From the NCBI RefSeq assembly GCF_900102505.1, contig NZ_FMVT01000005.1, positions 248,001 through 312,000 of the forward strand: DNA of 64,000 nt. The letters run 5' to 3'. This DNA comes from Paracoccus tibetensis. GTDB taxonomy: Bacteria > Pseudomonadota > Alphaproteobacteria > Rhodobacterales > Rhodobacteraceae. Position numbers and translations under genes: made by a program. The notes beneath the pieces are model-generated. The model saw nothing but the letters and a program-made list of their open reading frames with translations, did not search any database and had not been told where the DNA came from. Shown here one piece after another: positions 1 through 8,321 of this stretch (the stretch's first letter is position 1; each line of letters begins with the position of its first letter).

Positions 1-1127
1 TCGGCCGGGGCGCCGGGGGTGAGGCGCCCGGCCTCCAGCCCGAGGCGGCGGGCCGGGTTCAGCGACAACGCGCGGAACAGCTGCGGCAGGCTGAGGCCAC
101 CCTGGTGATAGAGGCGCATCGCCGCGGGGAGCAGCGTCTGCAGGCCGACAGCGCCGGGGGCGGCCGCCTCGAAGGGCAGGCGCTTGGATTCCTCGTCCTG
201 TGGGGTGTGGAAGCTGGCGATCACGTCGATGAGGCCGTCCGCGACGGCCTGGACCATCGCCTGCCGGTCCTCCTCGGACCGCAGAGGAGGGGTGAAGCGG
301 AAGAAGGTGCGGTAATCGCCGACGTCGAACTCGTTCAGCGTCAGGTGGTGGATCGAGATTCCGGCGGTCACGTCCAGCCCCGCCTCGCGGGCGCGGATCA
401 GCGCAGGCAGCGCGCCCGCCGTCGTGATCTGGTCGGCGTGGTAGCGCCCGCGCGTCATCGCGGTCAGCGCAAGGTCGCGGTCGAGGCCCATCACCTCGGC
501 CATCGGCGAGACGGCCGGGATGCCGTAAAGCGAGGCGAACTTGCCCGAGGTCGCCGCCGCCCCGGCGGAGAGGCTCGGGTCCTGCGGATGGCCGACGATC
601 AGCGCATCGAGGCCGCGCGCATAGGTCATGCAGCGGCCCATCAGCTTGCTGTCGCGAAGCGTGCGCACGCCATCGGTGAAGGCGACGGCGCCAAGGTCGG
701 TGAGGAAGCCGATCTCGACCATCTCGCGCCCCTCGCGGCCCTTGGTCAGGGCGGCCATGTGGCGGATGTTCACGGGCGCGTCCGCAGCGCGGCGGGCGAC
801 GAATTCCAGCGCCTCGGGATTGTCGATGGGGGGCGAAGTGTCAGGGCGGGCGATGAGGGTGGTGACGCCTCCGGCTGCGGCGGCACGGCCCGCGCTGCGA
901 AAGCTTTCCTTGTGGCGCTCGCCCGGCTCGCCGATCTTGACGCCCCAGTCTATCAGGCCCGGCGCCAGGGCGCGGCCGCGGCAGTCGATGACGGCTGCGC
1001 TTTCGGGGGCGAGTTCCTCGGGGGCGCCGTGGCCGGCGATGCGGCCGTCGCGGACGAAAAGGCTGCCAGGAGCGTCGGTCTGCGCCTCGGGGTCGATCAG
1101 GCGGGCGTTCTGGAAAAGGATGTCCAT
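1..1127 (-). CDS. dihydroorotase-like protein, probably non-catalytic (partial at window edge)
   Basis: The reading frame starts at the ATG at 1127, overlapping the pyrB stop by one base (TGATG), and runs off the left edge, so the C-terminus is missing. The fold is that of class I dihydroorotases (amidohydrolase family, pyrimidine synthesis). The usual metal-binding DxHxH motif after the APG turn reads LIDWGVKIGEPG at about residues 58-69, so Gly62 and Lys64 stand where the two zinc-ligand histidines belong. The late TDHAPH-type motif reads SFHTPQ, so the catalytic Asp is also missing. Two later histidines (GHPQD, SIHHL) remain. Proteins of this kind (PyrX or PyrC') are known in other bacteria as structural partners of aspartate transcarbamoylase, and tight coupling to pyrB suggests the same here. 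That role is inference. A true pyrC should then exist elsewhere in the genome. Confidence 0.85.
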   Translation of the reverse strand, partial: MDILFQNARLIDPEAQTDAPGSLFVRDGRIAGHGAPEELAPESAAVIDCRGRALAPGLIDWGVKIGEPGERHKESFRSAGRAAAAGGVTTLIARPDTSPPIDNPEALEFVARRAADAPVNIRHMAALTKGREGREMVEIGFLTDLGAVAFTDGVRTLRDSKLMGRCMTYARGLDALIVGHPQDPSLSAGAAATSGKFASLYGIPAVSPMAEVMGLDRDLALTAMTRGRYHADQITTAGALPALIRAREAGLDVTAGISIHHLTLNEFDVGDYRTFFRFTPPLRSEEDRQAMVQAVADGLIDVIASFHTPQDEESKRLPFEAAAPGAVGLQTLLPAAMRLYHQGGLSLPQLFRALSLNPARRLGLEAGRLTPGAPA

Positions 1128-2086
1128 CAGGCCTCTCCTGCCGCCGCGCGGCCGCGGGTGGCGCGCAGGTTGCGGGCCAGAAGGTCCAGCGCGGCCATGC
1201 GGACGGCGACGCCCATCTCGACCTGGTCCTGGATCACGCTGCGGTTGATGTCGTCGGCGATGGTGCCGTCGATCTCGACCCCGCGGTTCATCGGGCCGGG
1301 ATGCATGACGATGGCGTCCTCCGCCGCCAGCGCCAGCTTTTCGGCATCGAGGCCGAAGCGGTGGAAATACTCGCGCTCGGACGGGATGAAGCCGCCATCC
1401 ATCCGCTCTTTCTGAAGGCGCAGCATCATCACCACGTCGGCACCCTTCAGCCCCTCGCGCATGTCCTCGTAAAGCTCGACGCCCATCTCGGCGACCCCCG
1501 CCGGCATCAGGGTGGCAGGACCGATCAGGCGGATGCGGTTCTCCATCTTGCCCAGCAGGATCAGGTTCGAGCGGGCGACGCGGCTATGGGCGATGTCGCC
1601 GCAGATGGCGATGGTCAGGCGGTGCAGCCGCCCCTTGGCGCGGCGGATGGTCAGCGCGTCCAGCAGCGCCTGCGTCGGATGCTCGTGCCGGCCGTCGCCT
1701 GCGTTGATGACGGCGCAGTTCACCTTTTCCGCCAGCAGGTTCACGGCGCCGGAATGGGGGTGCCGCACCACCAAGAGGTCGGGCTGCATCGCGTTCAGCG
1801 TCAGCGCCGTGTCGATCAGCGTCTCGCCCTTCTTCACAGACGACTGCGCCACCGCCATGTTCATCACGTCGGCCCCGAGCCGCTTGCCCGCCAGCTCGAA
1901 GCTGGCCTGGGTGCGGGTCGAGTTCTCGAAGAACATGTTGATCTGGGTCATCCCCGCCAGCGCGTCCGAATGCTTGACGGTGCGGCGGTTGAGGGCAACG
2001 TAATCCTCGGCCAGGTCCAGCAGCGTCAGGATCTCGTCCGGCTTCAGATGGTCGATGCCCAGCAGGTGGCGGGCGCGAAAGATCAT
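1127..2086 (-). CDS. pyrB: aspartate carbamoyltransferase catalytic subunit
   Basis: Catalyses carbamoyl phosphate plus L-aspartate to carbamoyl aspartate, the committed step of pyrimidine synthesis, in the cytoplasm. The protein is 319 residues, normal for the family. It carries the carbamoyl-phosphate motif STRTQ near residue 56, the [12 protein letters not shown] motif in the middle and the late HPGPMNRG motif. An ATG lies 12 bases upstream (2098), but a GAGG Shine-Dalgarno sits six bases before the ATG at 2086, and the N-terminus [11 protein letters not shown] is family-typical, so 2086 is preferred. No regulatory pyrI is visible. The gene is coupled to the dihydroorotase-like gene downstream and diverges from the MATE exporter gene. 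Confidence 0.95.
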   Translation of the reverse strand: MIFRARHLLGIDHLKPDEILTLLDLAEDYVALNRRTVKHSDALAGMTQINMFFENSTRTQASFELAGKRLGADVMNMAVAQSSVKKGETLIDTALTLNAMQPDLLVVRHPHSGAVNLLAEKVNCAVINAGDGRHEHPTQALLDALTIRRAKGRLHRLTIAICGDIAHSRVARSNLILLGKMENRIRLIGPATLMPAGVAEMGVELYEDMREGLKGADVVMMLRLQKERMDGGFIPSEREYFHRFGLDAEKLALAAEDAIVMHPGPMNRGVEIDGTIADDINRSVIQDQVEMGVAVRMAALDLLARNLRATRGRAAAGEA

Positions 2087-2214
2087 GTGCGGCCTCATCG
2101 TCGGACTTGGCCGCTTCTATCGCAGACGGGCGGGAAGCCGGCAAGCCGGGACGGCTCTTGCAGGCTGTGCAACTGCCTCTTGTCCATGCAAAGGCGGCGG
2201 GCTATGGCGGAGCC

Positions 2215-3591
2215 ATGTTGCCGCATCGTTATCGCCCCCATGTCATTGCGACGCTGTCGCTTGGCCTGCCGCTGATCGGCAGCCACCTGGCGCGCATGGC
2301 CATCGGCGTGGGCGACACGGTGATGATCGGCTGGTACGGGGTCGAACCGCTGGCCGCGCTGGTCATCGCGACCTCGTTCTTCCACATCCTGTTCTTTCTG
2401 GGAATGGGCTTCGGCACGGGCGTTCTGGGCCTGATCGCCAGCCATGTCGCGGCGGGTCAGGGCACCGAGGTCCGGCGCGGCGCGCGCATGGCGCTGTGGC
2501 TCTCGGCGGGTTTCGGGCTGCTGGTCATGCCGCTGATGTGGTTTTCCGAGCCGATCTTGCTGGCGCTCGGGCAGACGCCCGTCGTCTCGGCGCTGTCGCA
2601 GGAATATCTGCGGATCGCGGGCTGGGGTCTGGGCGTCGTGCTGTGGCAGCTGACGCTCTCCTCCTACCTAGCCGCGCTCGAGCGGACGCAGGTCGTCATG
2701 TGGGTGACGCTGGCCGGGCTGCCGCTGAACCTGTTTCTCAACTGGGTGCTGATCTTCGGCAATCTCGGCGCGCCCGAACTGGGCGTGCGCGGCGCGGCCA
2801 TCGCCAGCGTGACGGTGCAGGTCGTCCAGCTGGCGCTGCTGCTCGCCTATGCCCAATGGCTGCCGATGGCGCGGAAATACAACCTGATGCAGCGCTTCTG
2901 GCGGCCGGACTGGCAGGCGATGGCGCAGATCGCGCGGATCGGCTGGCCCATCGGGCTGACCATGGTGGCCGAGGGCGGGCTGTTCGTCGCCTCGAACCTG
3001 ATGATGGGCTGGATCGGCACGGCCGAGCTGGCGGCGCACGGGATCGCGCTGCAGATCACCTCGATCACCTTCATGGCGCATCTGGGGCTGTCCAACGCCG
3101 CGACGGTGCGGGTCGGGCAGGCCAAGGGACGCGGCGACGCGGCCTGGATGCGCGACGCGGCGGTGACGGTGATCTGGCTGTCGCTGGCCTTCGCGCTGGT
3201 CGCCATCGCCATCTACCTGCTGTTCGCCGAGCAGCTGGTGCGCCTGTATCTCGACCCGGCGGACCCGCAGGCGGGGCGGATCGTGGCGCTTGGCGCGATG
3301 CTGCTGCTGTTCGCGGCGCTGTTCCAGCTGACCGACGCCTTCCAGGTCATCGCGCTCGGCTTCCTGCGAGGCGTGCACGACACGCGCGTGCCGATGTGGA
3401 TCGCGGGCTTCAGCTACTGGGTCGTCGGGATGCCGGTGGCCTGGGCGCTGGCCTTCCCGGTCGGACTGGGACCGGCCGGGCTGTGGCTGGGCCTCTGCGT
3501 CGGGCTGACGGTCGCGGCGATCCTGCTGATGCGGCGCTTCTGGCGGGGCCATGCCCGCGGGGACTGGACCCGCGCGGCGGCGGCGGTCTAA
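2215..3591 (+). CDS. MATE family efflux transporter
   Basis: Inner-membrane multidrug and toxin extrusion protein, about 458 residues, expected to exchange Na+ or H+ for organic cations. About twelve hydrophobic segments are readable in two pseudo-symmetric halves. The first begins near residue 10 with LSLGLPLIGSHLARMAIG, and the motif GVGDTVMIGWYG in TM1-TM2 is typical of NorM/DinF-like MATE proteins. The frame is open upstream to 2107, but the ATG at 2215 begins MLPHRYRPHVIA, immediately before the first membrane segment, as family members usually do. The Shine-Dalgarno (GGAG) is close to this ATG, so the start is moderately sure. The substrate cannot be told from sequence. It is transcribed away from pyrB. 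Confidence 0.9.
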   Translation: MLPHRYRPHVIATLSLGLPLIGSHLARMAIGVGDTVMIGWYGVEPLAALVIATSFFHILFFLGMGFGTGVLGLIASHVAAGQGTEVRRGARMALWLSAGFGLLVMPLMWFSEPILLALGQTPVVSALSQEYLRIAGWGLGVVLWQLTLSSYLAALERTQVVMWVTLAGLPLNLFLNWVLIFGNLGAPELGVRGAAIASVTVQVVQLALLLAYAQWLPMARKYNLMQRFWRPDWQAMAQIARIGWPIGLTMVAEGGLFVASNLMMGWIGTAELAAHGIALQITSITFMAHLGLSNAATVRVGQAKGRGDAAWMRDAAVTVIWLSLAFALVAIAIYLLFAEQLVRLYLDPADPQAGRIVALGAMLLLFAALFQLTDAFQVIALGFLRGVHDTRVPMWIAGFSYWVVGMPVAWALAFPVGLGPAGLWLGLCVGLTVAAILLMRRFWRGHARGDWTRAAAAV

Positions 3592-3617
3592 CCTGCCGGC
3601 CAAAGCAGGAGGGCCAC

Positions 3618-3854
3618 ATGCGCGCAGTCTTCGTCCAGTTCCGCTGCGAGCCCGGCAAGACCTACCAGGTCGCCGAGGCCATCTATGACCGCGAAGTGGT
3701 CAGCGAGCTGTTCTCGACCTCGGGCGACTTCGACCTGATCGCGAAGGTCTACATCCCCGAAGAGGAGGACGTCGGCCGCTACCTGTCCGAGCGGCTTTTC
3801 GACATCCCCCATATCAGCCGCACGCTGACCACGATGACGTTCCGGGCGTTCTGA
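3618..3854 (+). CDS. stand-alone Lrp/AsnC effector-binding (RAM) domain protein
   Basis: A 78-residue protein consisting only of the alpha-beta ligand-binding domain found at the C-terminus of Lrp/AsnC regulators, with no helix-turn-helix. The start MRAVFVQFRCEPGK and the middle TSGDFDLIAKVYIPEEED match the ferredoxin-like fold pattern, and the end ISRTLTTMTF is typical. A strong AGGAGGG Shine-Dalgarno lies four bases before the ATG. In other organisms such domains form oligomers and bind amino acids. Its role here is unknown. It lies 26 bases after the MATE gene, so the two may be cotranscribed. Confidence 0.85.
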   Translation: MRAVFVQFRCEPGKTYQVAEAIYDREVVSELFSTSGDFDLIAKVYIPEEEDVGRYLSERLFDIPHISRTLTTMTFRAF

Positions 3855-3878
3855 GCGCGCTTCCGACTGGTGCGCGGC

Positions 3879-4067
3879 TCAGGCCAGCCGGCCGCGCTCG
3901 ATCCGGGCGAATTCGCGCACCTGCCGCGCCCCGCCCGCCTGCGCCTTGGGGCGGCTGATCAGGGCGCGCACCGCGGGATGCAGCTGCGCCTCGCGCTCTT
4001 GCCGCAAATATTCGCGCAGGCGTCCCTGGCCATTGTGCCGGGTCTTGTCGCCGATATGTCTGGTCAT
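3879..4067 (-). CDS. small basic hypothetical protein, 62 aa
   Basis: A 62-residue protein rich in Arg, Lys and Gln with no recognised domain. It starts MTRHIGDKTRHNGQGRLREY and ends with a charged stretch (REFARIERGRLA). The start is supported by an excellent Shine-Dalgarno (GAGAGGAGG on the minus strand, six bases before the ATG). It has no signal peptide or membrane segment. It follows ptsN on the same strand with a gap of about 60 bases, so it could be the last gene of the hpf-ptsN transcript. I do not recognise a function; the composition would fit a nucleic-acid or ribosome contact, which is only a guess. Confidence 0.6.
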   Translation of the reverse strand: MTRHIGDKTRHNGQGRLREYLRQEREAQLHPAVRALISRPKAQAGGARQVREFARIERGRLA

Positions 4068-4126
4068 GTCGGGCCTCCTCTCTTGGAGAGGCCAACATAG
4101 GGCCGGTTCGGCCCCAATAGAAGCCC

Positions 4127-4591
4127 TCAGGCGGCCTTGATGCCCTGCGCGGCCGAAAGGACCGCGTGCAGCGCCACCGGATCGTCGTTGGCGCGCAGCT
4201 TCGCGCGCAGGTCCGAATCGCGCAGCGTCCGCGAGACCAGCGCCAGCGCCTTCAGGTGATCGACGCCGCCGGTCTCGGGCGCGAGGATCGCGAAGATCAG
4301 ATCGACCGGCTGGCGGTCCACCGCGTCGAAGTCCAGCGGCTTGTCCAGCCGCAGGAACAGGCCGGCCACCTGCTCGAGTCCGTGCAGCCGGGCATGGGGC
4401 AGCGCCACGCCCTGACCGACGCCGGTGGGGCCGAGGCTCTCGCGCTCCTGCAGCGCGTCCAGGACCTCCGAGGCGCCAAGCCCGTATTCGGCATGGGCTA
4501 GCTCGGCCAGTTCCTGGAACAGCCGCTTCTTCGAGGTGACCTGCGCCAGCGAGCGCACCGCGCCGGGCTTGAGGATTTCGCCAAGTTGCAT
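4127..4591 (-). CDS. ptsN: PTS IIA-like nitrogen regulatory protein PtsN
   Basis: EIIA-Ntr, the terminal phosphoacceptor of the nitrogen-related phosphotransferase system (PtsP-NPr-EIIANtr), a cytoplasmic regulator of potassium, nitrogen and envelope functions. The 154-residue length is normal. The phospho-acceptor is His66 in GVALPHARLHGL, and the PTS EIIA type-2 fold is apparent from the ESLGPTGVGQGVALPH stretch. The ATG at 4591 gives the usual N-terminus MQLGEILKPGAV; an upstream TTG at 4609 is less likely. It follows hpf by 81 bases, the usual neighbour pair in proteobacteria. Confidence 0.93.
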   Translation of the reverse strand: MQLGEILKPGAVRSLAQVTSKKRLFQELAELAHAEYGLGASEVLDALQERESLGPTGVGQGVALPHARLHGLEQVAGLFLRLDKPLDFDAVDRQPVDLIFAILAPETGGVDHLKALALVSRTLRDSDLRAKLRANDDPVALHAVLSAAQGIKAA

Positions 4592-4672
4592 GCGTTCGCG
4601 TCTTTCCAAGCATCTCGCCCCCGCGCACGCGTGCCGGGGGCGATCAGGGTTCTGCGGCGTGCGGCGGCCGGC

Positions 4673-5248
4673 TCAGCCGTTGCCGCGGGGGTCGATCCAG
4701 CCCACGTTGCCGTCGTCGCGGCGGTGGACGACGTTCACGCCGCCATGTTTCTCGTTCCGGAACACCAACAGCGGCGCCCCGGCCAGTTCCATCTGCATCA
4801 CCGCATCCCCGACCGACAGCGTCGGCACGCGGCTTTCCATCTCGGCGATGATGATCGGCTCGCGGCTGTCCGCCTGCTGATCCGAATCCTCATCCTCGGC
4901 GGCCAGCACATAGCTGCCGGCCTCGCCGAACACAACGGGCTCGACGCGGTCCTTGTGGTGGTCCTTGAGCCGGCGCTTGTAGCGGCGCAGCTGCTTGTCC
5001 ATCCGCTCGCGGCAGGCCTCGAAGGCGGCATAGACCTCGTTGGCGGCCGCGCGGGACTGCACGGTCAGCCCCGTGGACAGGTGCACCACGGCGTCGCAGG
5101 TGAATTGATGTGCGTCCCGGGAAAAGGTCACCGTCGCATCGGTGGGACGCTGAGAGTATTTCTCGATCGTCTCGCCCAGTTCGGATTGGACATGCGTCGT
5201 CAGGGCATCGCCCACGTCGATGTGTTTTCCGCTGATGGTATAGCGCAT
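4673..5248 (-). CDS. hpf: ribosome hibernation promotion factor, long form
   Basis: Ribosome-associated factor that dimerises 70S ribosomes into 100S particles in stationary phase. At 191 residues it is the long type, with an N-terminal S30AE domain (about 1-105, starting MRYTISGKHIDVGDAL), a charged linker rich in acidic residues near 140-150, and the C-terminal dimerisation domain (about 135-188, ending GNVGWIDPRGNG). Two ATGs are adjacent (5251 and 5248). The GAGGAGG Shine-Dalgarno is better spaced for 5248. The gene lies between lptB and ptsN, where many proteobacteria also have rpoN; here rpoN is absent. Confidence 0.93.
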   Translation of the reverse strand: MRYTISGKHIDVGDALTTHVQSELGETIEKYSQRPTDATVTFSRDAHQFTCDAVVHLSTGLTVQSRAAANEVYAAFEACRERMDKQLRRYKRRLKDHHKDRVEPVVFGEAGSYVLAAEDEDSDQQADSREPIIIAEMESRVPTLSVGDAVMQMELAGAPLLVFRNEKHGGVNVVHRRDDGNVGWIDPRGNG

Positions 5249-5345
5249 CATGCCTCCTCTTCTGTTGCCCGGCGCCCGGCCCGCCATCGCAGCGCCGCTC
5301 ACCGAGGGGTGCGCGTGCCGCGTGATCGCGAGCCCACCTTTGTCA

Positions 5346-5374
5346 ATTTGGTGACACCCCCGCGCGAGTGTCAA
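5346..5374 (-). promoter_or_regulatory. candidate hpf promoter with inverted repeat
   Basis: On the minus strand a consensus -35 hexamer TTGACA (5374-5369) is followed after 17 bases by CCAAAT (5351-5346), a weak -10. A perfect 6-base inverted repeat TGACAC-N10-GTGTCA (5352-5357 and 5368-5373) overlaps the -35 and could be an operator. A second TTGACA lies slightly downstream (5346-5341). No transcript data; weak assignment. Confidence 0.3.
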
Positions 5375-5424
5375 CGGGCAGCCCGCGCCTCGCGACGGAA
5401 TCGCGCGCCCGCCCGCGGCGGGGG

Positions 5425-6183
5425 TCAGGCCATGCGGAAGCCTTCGCCCAGATAGACCTCGCGGACGCGGGCGTCGGCGACGATCTCCTCGGTCGTGCCC
5501 GACATCAGCACATGGCCGTCATGCAGGATGTAGGCCCGGTCCACGATGCCGAGGGTCTCGCGCACGTTGTGATCGGTGATCAGCACGCCGATGCCGCGCG
5601 ATTTCAGGTCGTGGACAAGGCCGCGGATCTCGCCGACGGCGATCGGGTCCACGCCCGCGAAGGGCTCGTCCAGCAGAAGGTATCTCGGCTCCGAGCCGAG
5701 GCAGCGCGCGATCTCGGCCCGCCGCCGCTCGCCCCCCGACAGCGCTAGCGCCGAGGCGCTGCGCAGGTGAGTGATCGAGAAGTCGGCCAGCAGCTCCTCC
5801 AGCCGGTCGCGGCGGTGGCGCGGATCGTCCAGCGCGACCTCGAGCACGGCCATGATGTTCTGCTCGACCGTCAGTCCGCGGAAGATCGACATCTCCTGCG
5901 GCAGATAGCCGATGCCAAGCCGGGCGCGGCGGAACATCGGCAGGCGCGTGGCGTCCCGCCCGTCGATCATCACCTGCCCGGCATCGGCCGTCACGAGACC
6001 CGCGATGCAGTAGAAACAGGTGGTCTTGCCCGAGCCGTTCGGCCCCAGCAGCGCGACCACCTCGCCCTGCGCCAGGTCGACCGAGACGTCGCGGATCACC
6101 GGCCGGTTCTTGTAGGATTTCCTAAGGTTGCGGACCCTCAGCCCCTCCCCCTCCCCCTCGCCCTGCCTGCGCGCCTGCGGCAT
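5425..6183 (-). CDS. lptB: LPS export ABC transporter ATP-binding protein LptB
   Basis: Cytoplasmic ATPase of the LptB2FGC complex that extracts lipopolysaccharide from the inner membrane. The 252-residue protein has Walker A GPNGSGKTT (about 47-55), signature LSGGERRR (about 148), Walker B YLLLDEPF and the H-loop TDHNVRE. The ATG overlaps the lptA stop by one base (TGATG). The N-terminus carries an unusual GEGEGEG run at about residues 8-14 before the conserved LRVRNLRKSY, encoded by a purine-rich repeat. It forms one unit with lptA, lptC and kdsD upstream. Confidence 0.95.
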   Translation of the reverse strand: MPQARRQGEGEGEGLRVRNLRKSYKNRPVIRDVSVDLAQGEVVALLGPNGSGKTTCFYCIAGLVTADAGQVMIDGRDATRLPMFRRARLGIGYLPQEMSIFRGLTVEQNIMAVLEVALDDPRHRRDRLEELLADFSITHLRSASALALSGGERRRAEIARCLGSEPRYLLLDEPFAGVDPIAVGEIRGLVHDLKSRGIGVLITDHNVRETLGIVDRAYILHDGHVLMSGTTEEIVADARVREVYLGEGFRMA

Positions 6184-6674
6184 CAGTTGCCGCCCGGCTG
6201 CAGGATCGAGCGGACGCGGCCCTGCACCTGCGCCGCGCCGGTCGCCAGGTCGACCACCAGCCGGTCGCCGCTGAGAACGTTCGCGCCCTGGCTCAGAACG
6301 ACGTCGCCGATCAGCGTCACCTCGCCCGCCTCGACGTCATAGACCGCCTCCTGCGCCTCGGCCGCATCCGGCCCCGAGACCAGCGTCACATCCCCGCTTG
6401 CCCGCAGCGCGCGGATGCGGTTCTGCCCGCCTTCGGCATAATCGACATGGACCTCGGCCGCCGAGAGGCGCATCTCGCCCTGCCCGATCACGACATTGCC
6501 GGTGAAGACGGCCGTCCCGTCCGTCTGATTGACCGACAGGTTGTCCGCCGCCACCTCGACCGGGGCGGAAGTGTCGGCGCGCATCCCGCCGAAGGTCATG
6601 TTCTGCGCCGCCGCCGGCATCGCCAGCACAGCAAGCATCAGGGCAATCGGCATCACACGGGGCATCGCTCGCAT
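6183..6674 (-). CDS. lptA: LPS transport periplasmic protein LptA
   Basis: Periplasmic OstA-like beta-jellyroll protein that bridges LptC and LptD in LPS transport. The 163-residue protein has a signal peptide (MPIALMLAVLAMPAAAQ, cleavage after about residue 24) and repeating OstA strands such as PVEVAADNLSVNQTDGTAVF and GDVVLSQGANVLSGDRL. The first ATG at 6674 is used; internal Mets at residues 4 and 8 are possible starts. It lies 12 bases after lptC and overlaps lptB by one base. Confidence 0.93.
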   Translation of the reverse strand: MRAMPRVMPIALMLAVLAMPAAAQNMTFGGMRADTSAPVEVAADNLSVNQTDGTAVFTGNVVIGQGEMRLSAAEVHVDYAEGGQNRIRALRASGDVTLVSGPDAAEAQEAVYDVEAGEVTLIGDVVLSQGANVLSGDRLVVDLATGAAQVQGRVRSILQPGGN

Positions 6675-6686
6675 CCTTTCACCGGG

Positions 6687-7271
6687 TCAGGGCTGGTATA
6701 TCAGACGCACGCCGCCGCTGAAATCAAGGACCGCGGGGCCCTCGGCCTCCGCGCCCTGCGCCGGCGCCAGCCGCATCCGGCCCGCGCTCAGCGCGCCGAA
6801 GGGGGCGGCCGCCTCCACGCCCTCGGCGGCCTCAATGCGGGACTGGTCCGTCGCCGCCTCGATCCGGGGCGAGACGATCTCCCAGCCCGAGTTGGTCTGC
6901 ATCCGCACGCCGCCAGACAGGCGCACCTGCCCGTCCGCCAGCCCGCCCTCCGGCGCGGTCAGTTCGGCCATCAGCCCGTCGGGGCGCTGCCAGTCCAGCC
7001 GCAGGTCCTGCGCGTCGCCACTGGCCCCCGCGCCCGGCACCGAGGCCGAGCTGGCGCGCAGCGTCAGCCGCACGCCGTCCTCGGTCACGCCGGCATAGTC
7101 GGGCGCCACCAGCCGCGGATCGCGGGCCATCGTCTCGGCATCGACATCGGCATAGGGAATGCGCGAGACCGCCTCGGGCTCGCGCGAAAAGAGGAACAGC
7201 GTCGACAGCATCGCCAGCGCCGCGAGCGGCAGCAGCACGCGCAGCCAGCGGACGACGCGGGTCCGGTTCAT
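6687..7271 (-). CDS. lptC: LPS export ABC transporter periplasmic protein LptC
   Basis: Bitopic inner-membrane protein of the LPS export bridge. The 194-residue protein has one N-terminal membrane anchor (about 9-28, WLRVLLPLAALAMLSTLFLF) and a periplasmic OstA-like domain. Sequence identity in this family is low, so the call rests on length, topology and position directly before lptA and lptB. The start ATG is three bases after the kdsD stop, indicating translational coupling. Confidence 0.9.
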   Translation of the reverse strand: MNRTRVVRWLRVLLPLAALAMLSTLFLFSREPEAVSRIPYADVDAETMARDPRLVAPDYAGVTEDGVRLTLRASSASVPGAGASGDAQDLRLDWQRPDGLMAELTAPEGGLADGQVRLSGGVRMQTNSGWEIVSPRIEAATDQSRIEAAEGVEAAAPFGALSAGRMRLAPAQGAEAEGPAVLDFSGGVRLIYQP

Positions 7272-7274
7272 CGC

Positions 7275-8219
7275 TCAGACCAGCCCGGCGCGCAGGCAGT
7301 CATGGATGTGCAGGATGCCGCGCGGACGCCCCGCCTCGACCGCGAAGAGACAGGTGATCTTGCGGTCCTGCATCTCCGCAAGGGCGGCGGCGGCCAGCGC
7401 CTCGGGCGCGATCACCCGGGGGGCGCGGGTCATCACCTCGGCCGCCCGGCGCTCCAGAAGCCCGTCCATGTGCCGCCTGAGGTCGCCATCGGTGATGATC
7501 CCGGCCAGCCCGCCCGCGCCGTCCACGACGCCGGTGACGCCGTAGCCCTTGCGGCTGATCTCCAGCAGCGCCTCGGACATGGGCGCGTCCTCGGCCACCA
7601 GCGGCAGGTCGCGCCCCATCAGATCGCCCACCGTCGCCAGCAGCGCGCCCAGCTTGCCGCCGGGATGGAAGGTGCGGAAATGCTCGGGCGTGAAGCGCCG
7701 ATGCTCCATCAGCGCGACGGCGAGGGCGTCGCCGAGCGCCAGGGTCATCGTGGTCGAGGTCGTGGGCACGATCCCGTTCCCGCAGGCCTCCTCGGCCGCC
7801 GGCAGGACCAGCGCCAGATCCGCCTGCCGCAGCAGGGTCGATCCGGGGCGCGAGGCGACCCCGATCAGCGGGATGCGGAAGCGCCGGGCATGGGCGATCA
7901 GGTCCGCCAGCTCCGGCGTCTCGCCGCTGTTGGACAAGACCAGCGCCAGGTCGGATTCGGTCACCATGCCCAGGTCGCCATGGCTCGCCTCGGCCGGATG
8001 GACGAACTGCGCGGGCGTCCCGGTCGAGGCGAAGGTCGCCGCGATCTTGCGCCCCACATGGCCGGACTTGCCCATGCCCGAGACGATGACCCGCCCCTTC
8101 ACCGCCAGCATCATCTCGACCGCGCGCGAGAACTCTTCGCCCAAGCCCGCGGACAGCGCCGCCAGCCCTGCCCGCTCGGTCTCGATCACCCGCCGCGCCG
8201 TCTCGATGTAATCTGCCAA
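7275..8219 (-). CDS. kdsD: arabinose-5-phosphate isomerase (KpsF/GutQ family)
   Basis: Converts D-ribulose 5-phosphate to D-arabinose 5-phosphate, the first step of Kdo synthesis for LPS inner core. The 314-residue protein has a sugar isomerase (SIS) domain (about 35-170, with VSGMGKSGHVGRKIAATFAS and SNSGETPEL) and two C-terminal CBS domains (about 205-310, with GYGVTGVVD and GIITDGDLRRHMD). It is the full family length. Sitting immediately upstream of lptC, it links Kdo supply to LPS transport. Confidence 0.94.
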   Translation of the reverse strand: MADYIETARRVIETERAGLAALSAGLGEEFSRAVEMMLAVKGRVIVSGMGKSGHVGRKIAATFASTGTPAQFVHPAEASHGDLGMVTESDLALVLSNSGETPELADLIAHARRFRIPLIGVASRPGSTLLRQADLALVLPAAEEACGNGIVPTTSTTMTLALGDALAVALMEHRRFTPEHFRTFHPGGKLGALLATVGDLMGRDLPLVAEDAPMSEALLEISRKGYGVTGVVDGAGGLAGIITDGDLRRHMDGLLERRAAEVMTRAPRVIAPEALAAAALAEMQDRKITCLFAVEAGRPRGILHIHDCLRAGLV

Positions 8220-8259
8220 GGGCCGCCTCGTCTTCTGTGCAAAAATATCCTCGGGGGGT

Positions 8260-8281
8260 CCGGGGGGCGAAGCGCCCCCGG
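8260..8281 (-). terminator. GC-rich hairpin after the RNase D gene
   Basis: A stem GGGGGCG / CGCCCCC with a 3-base loop (8263-8279, extended by flanking C/G pairs) lies between the RNase D gene and kdsD. On the minus strand it is followed about 15 bases later by ATATTTTT. It may be a terminator or one copy of a dispersed GC-rich palindrome of the kind common in Rhodobacteraceae intergenic regions. No second copy was seen in the window. Confidence 0.4.
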
Positions 8282-8321
8282 CCTCCGCCCCCGGCAGGGT
8301 CCCCCGTCCGGTGCAGGGCGC

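Noticed and set aside
6140..6165. Purine-rich repeat in lptB that could be an internal ribosome-binding site for a later start
   Set aside because: No ATG or GTG follows at suitable spacing before the conserved LRVRNL segment; the upstream ATG overlaps lptA normally.
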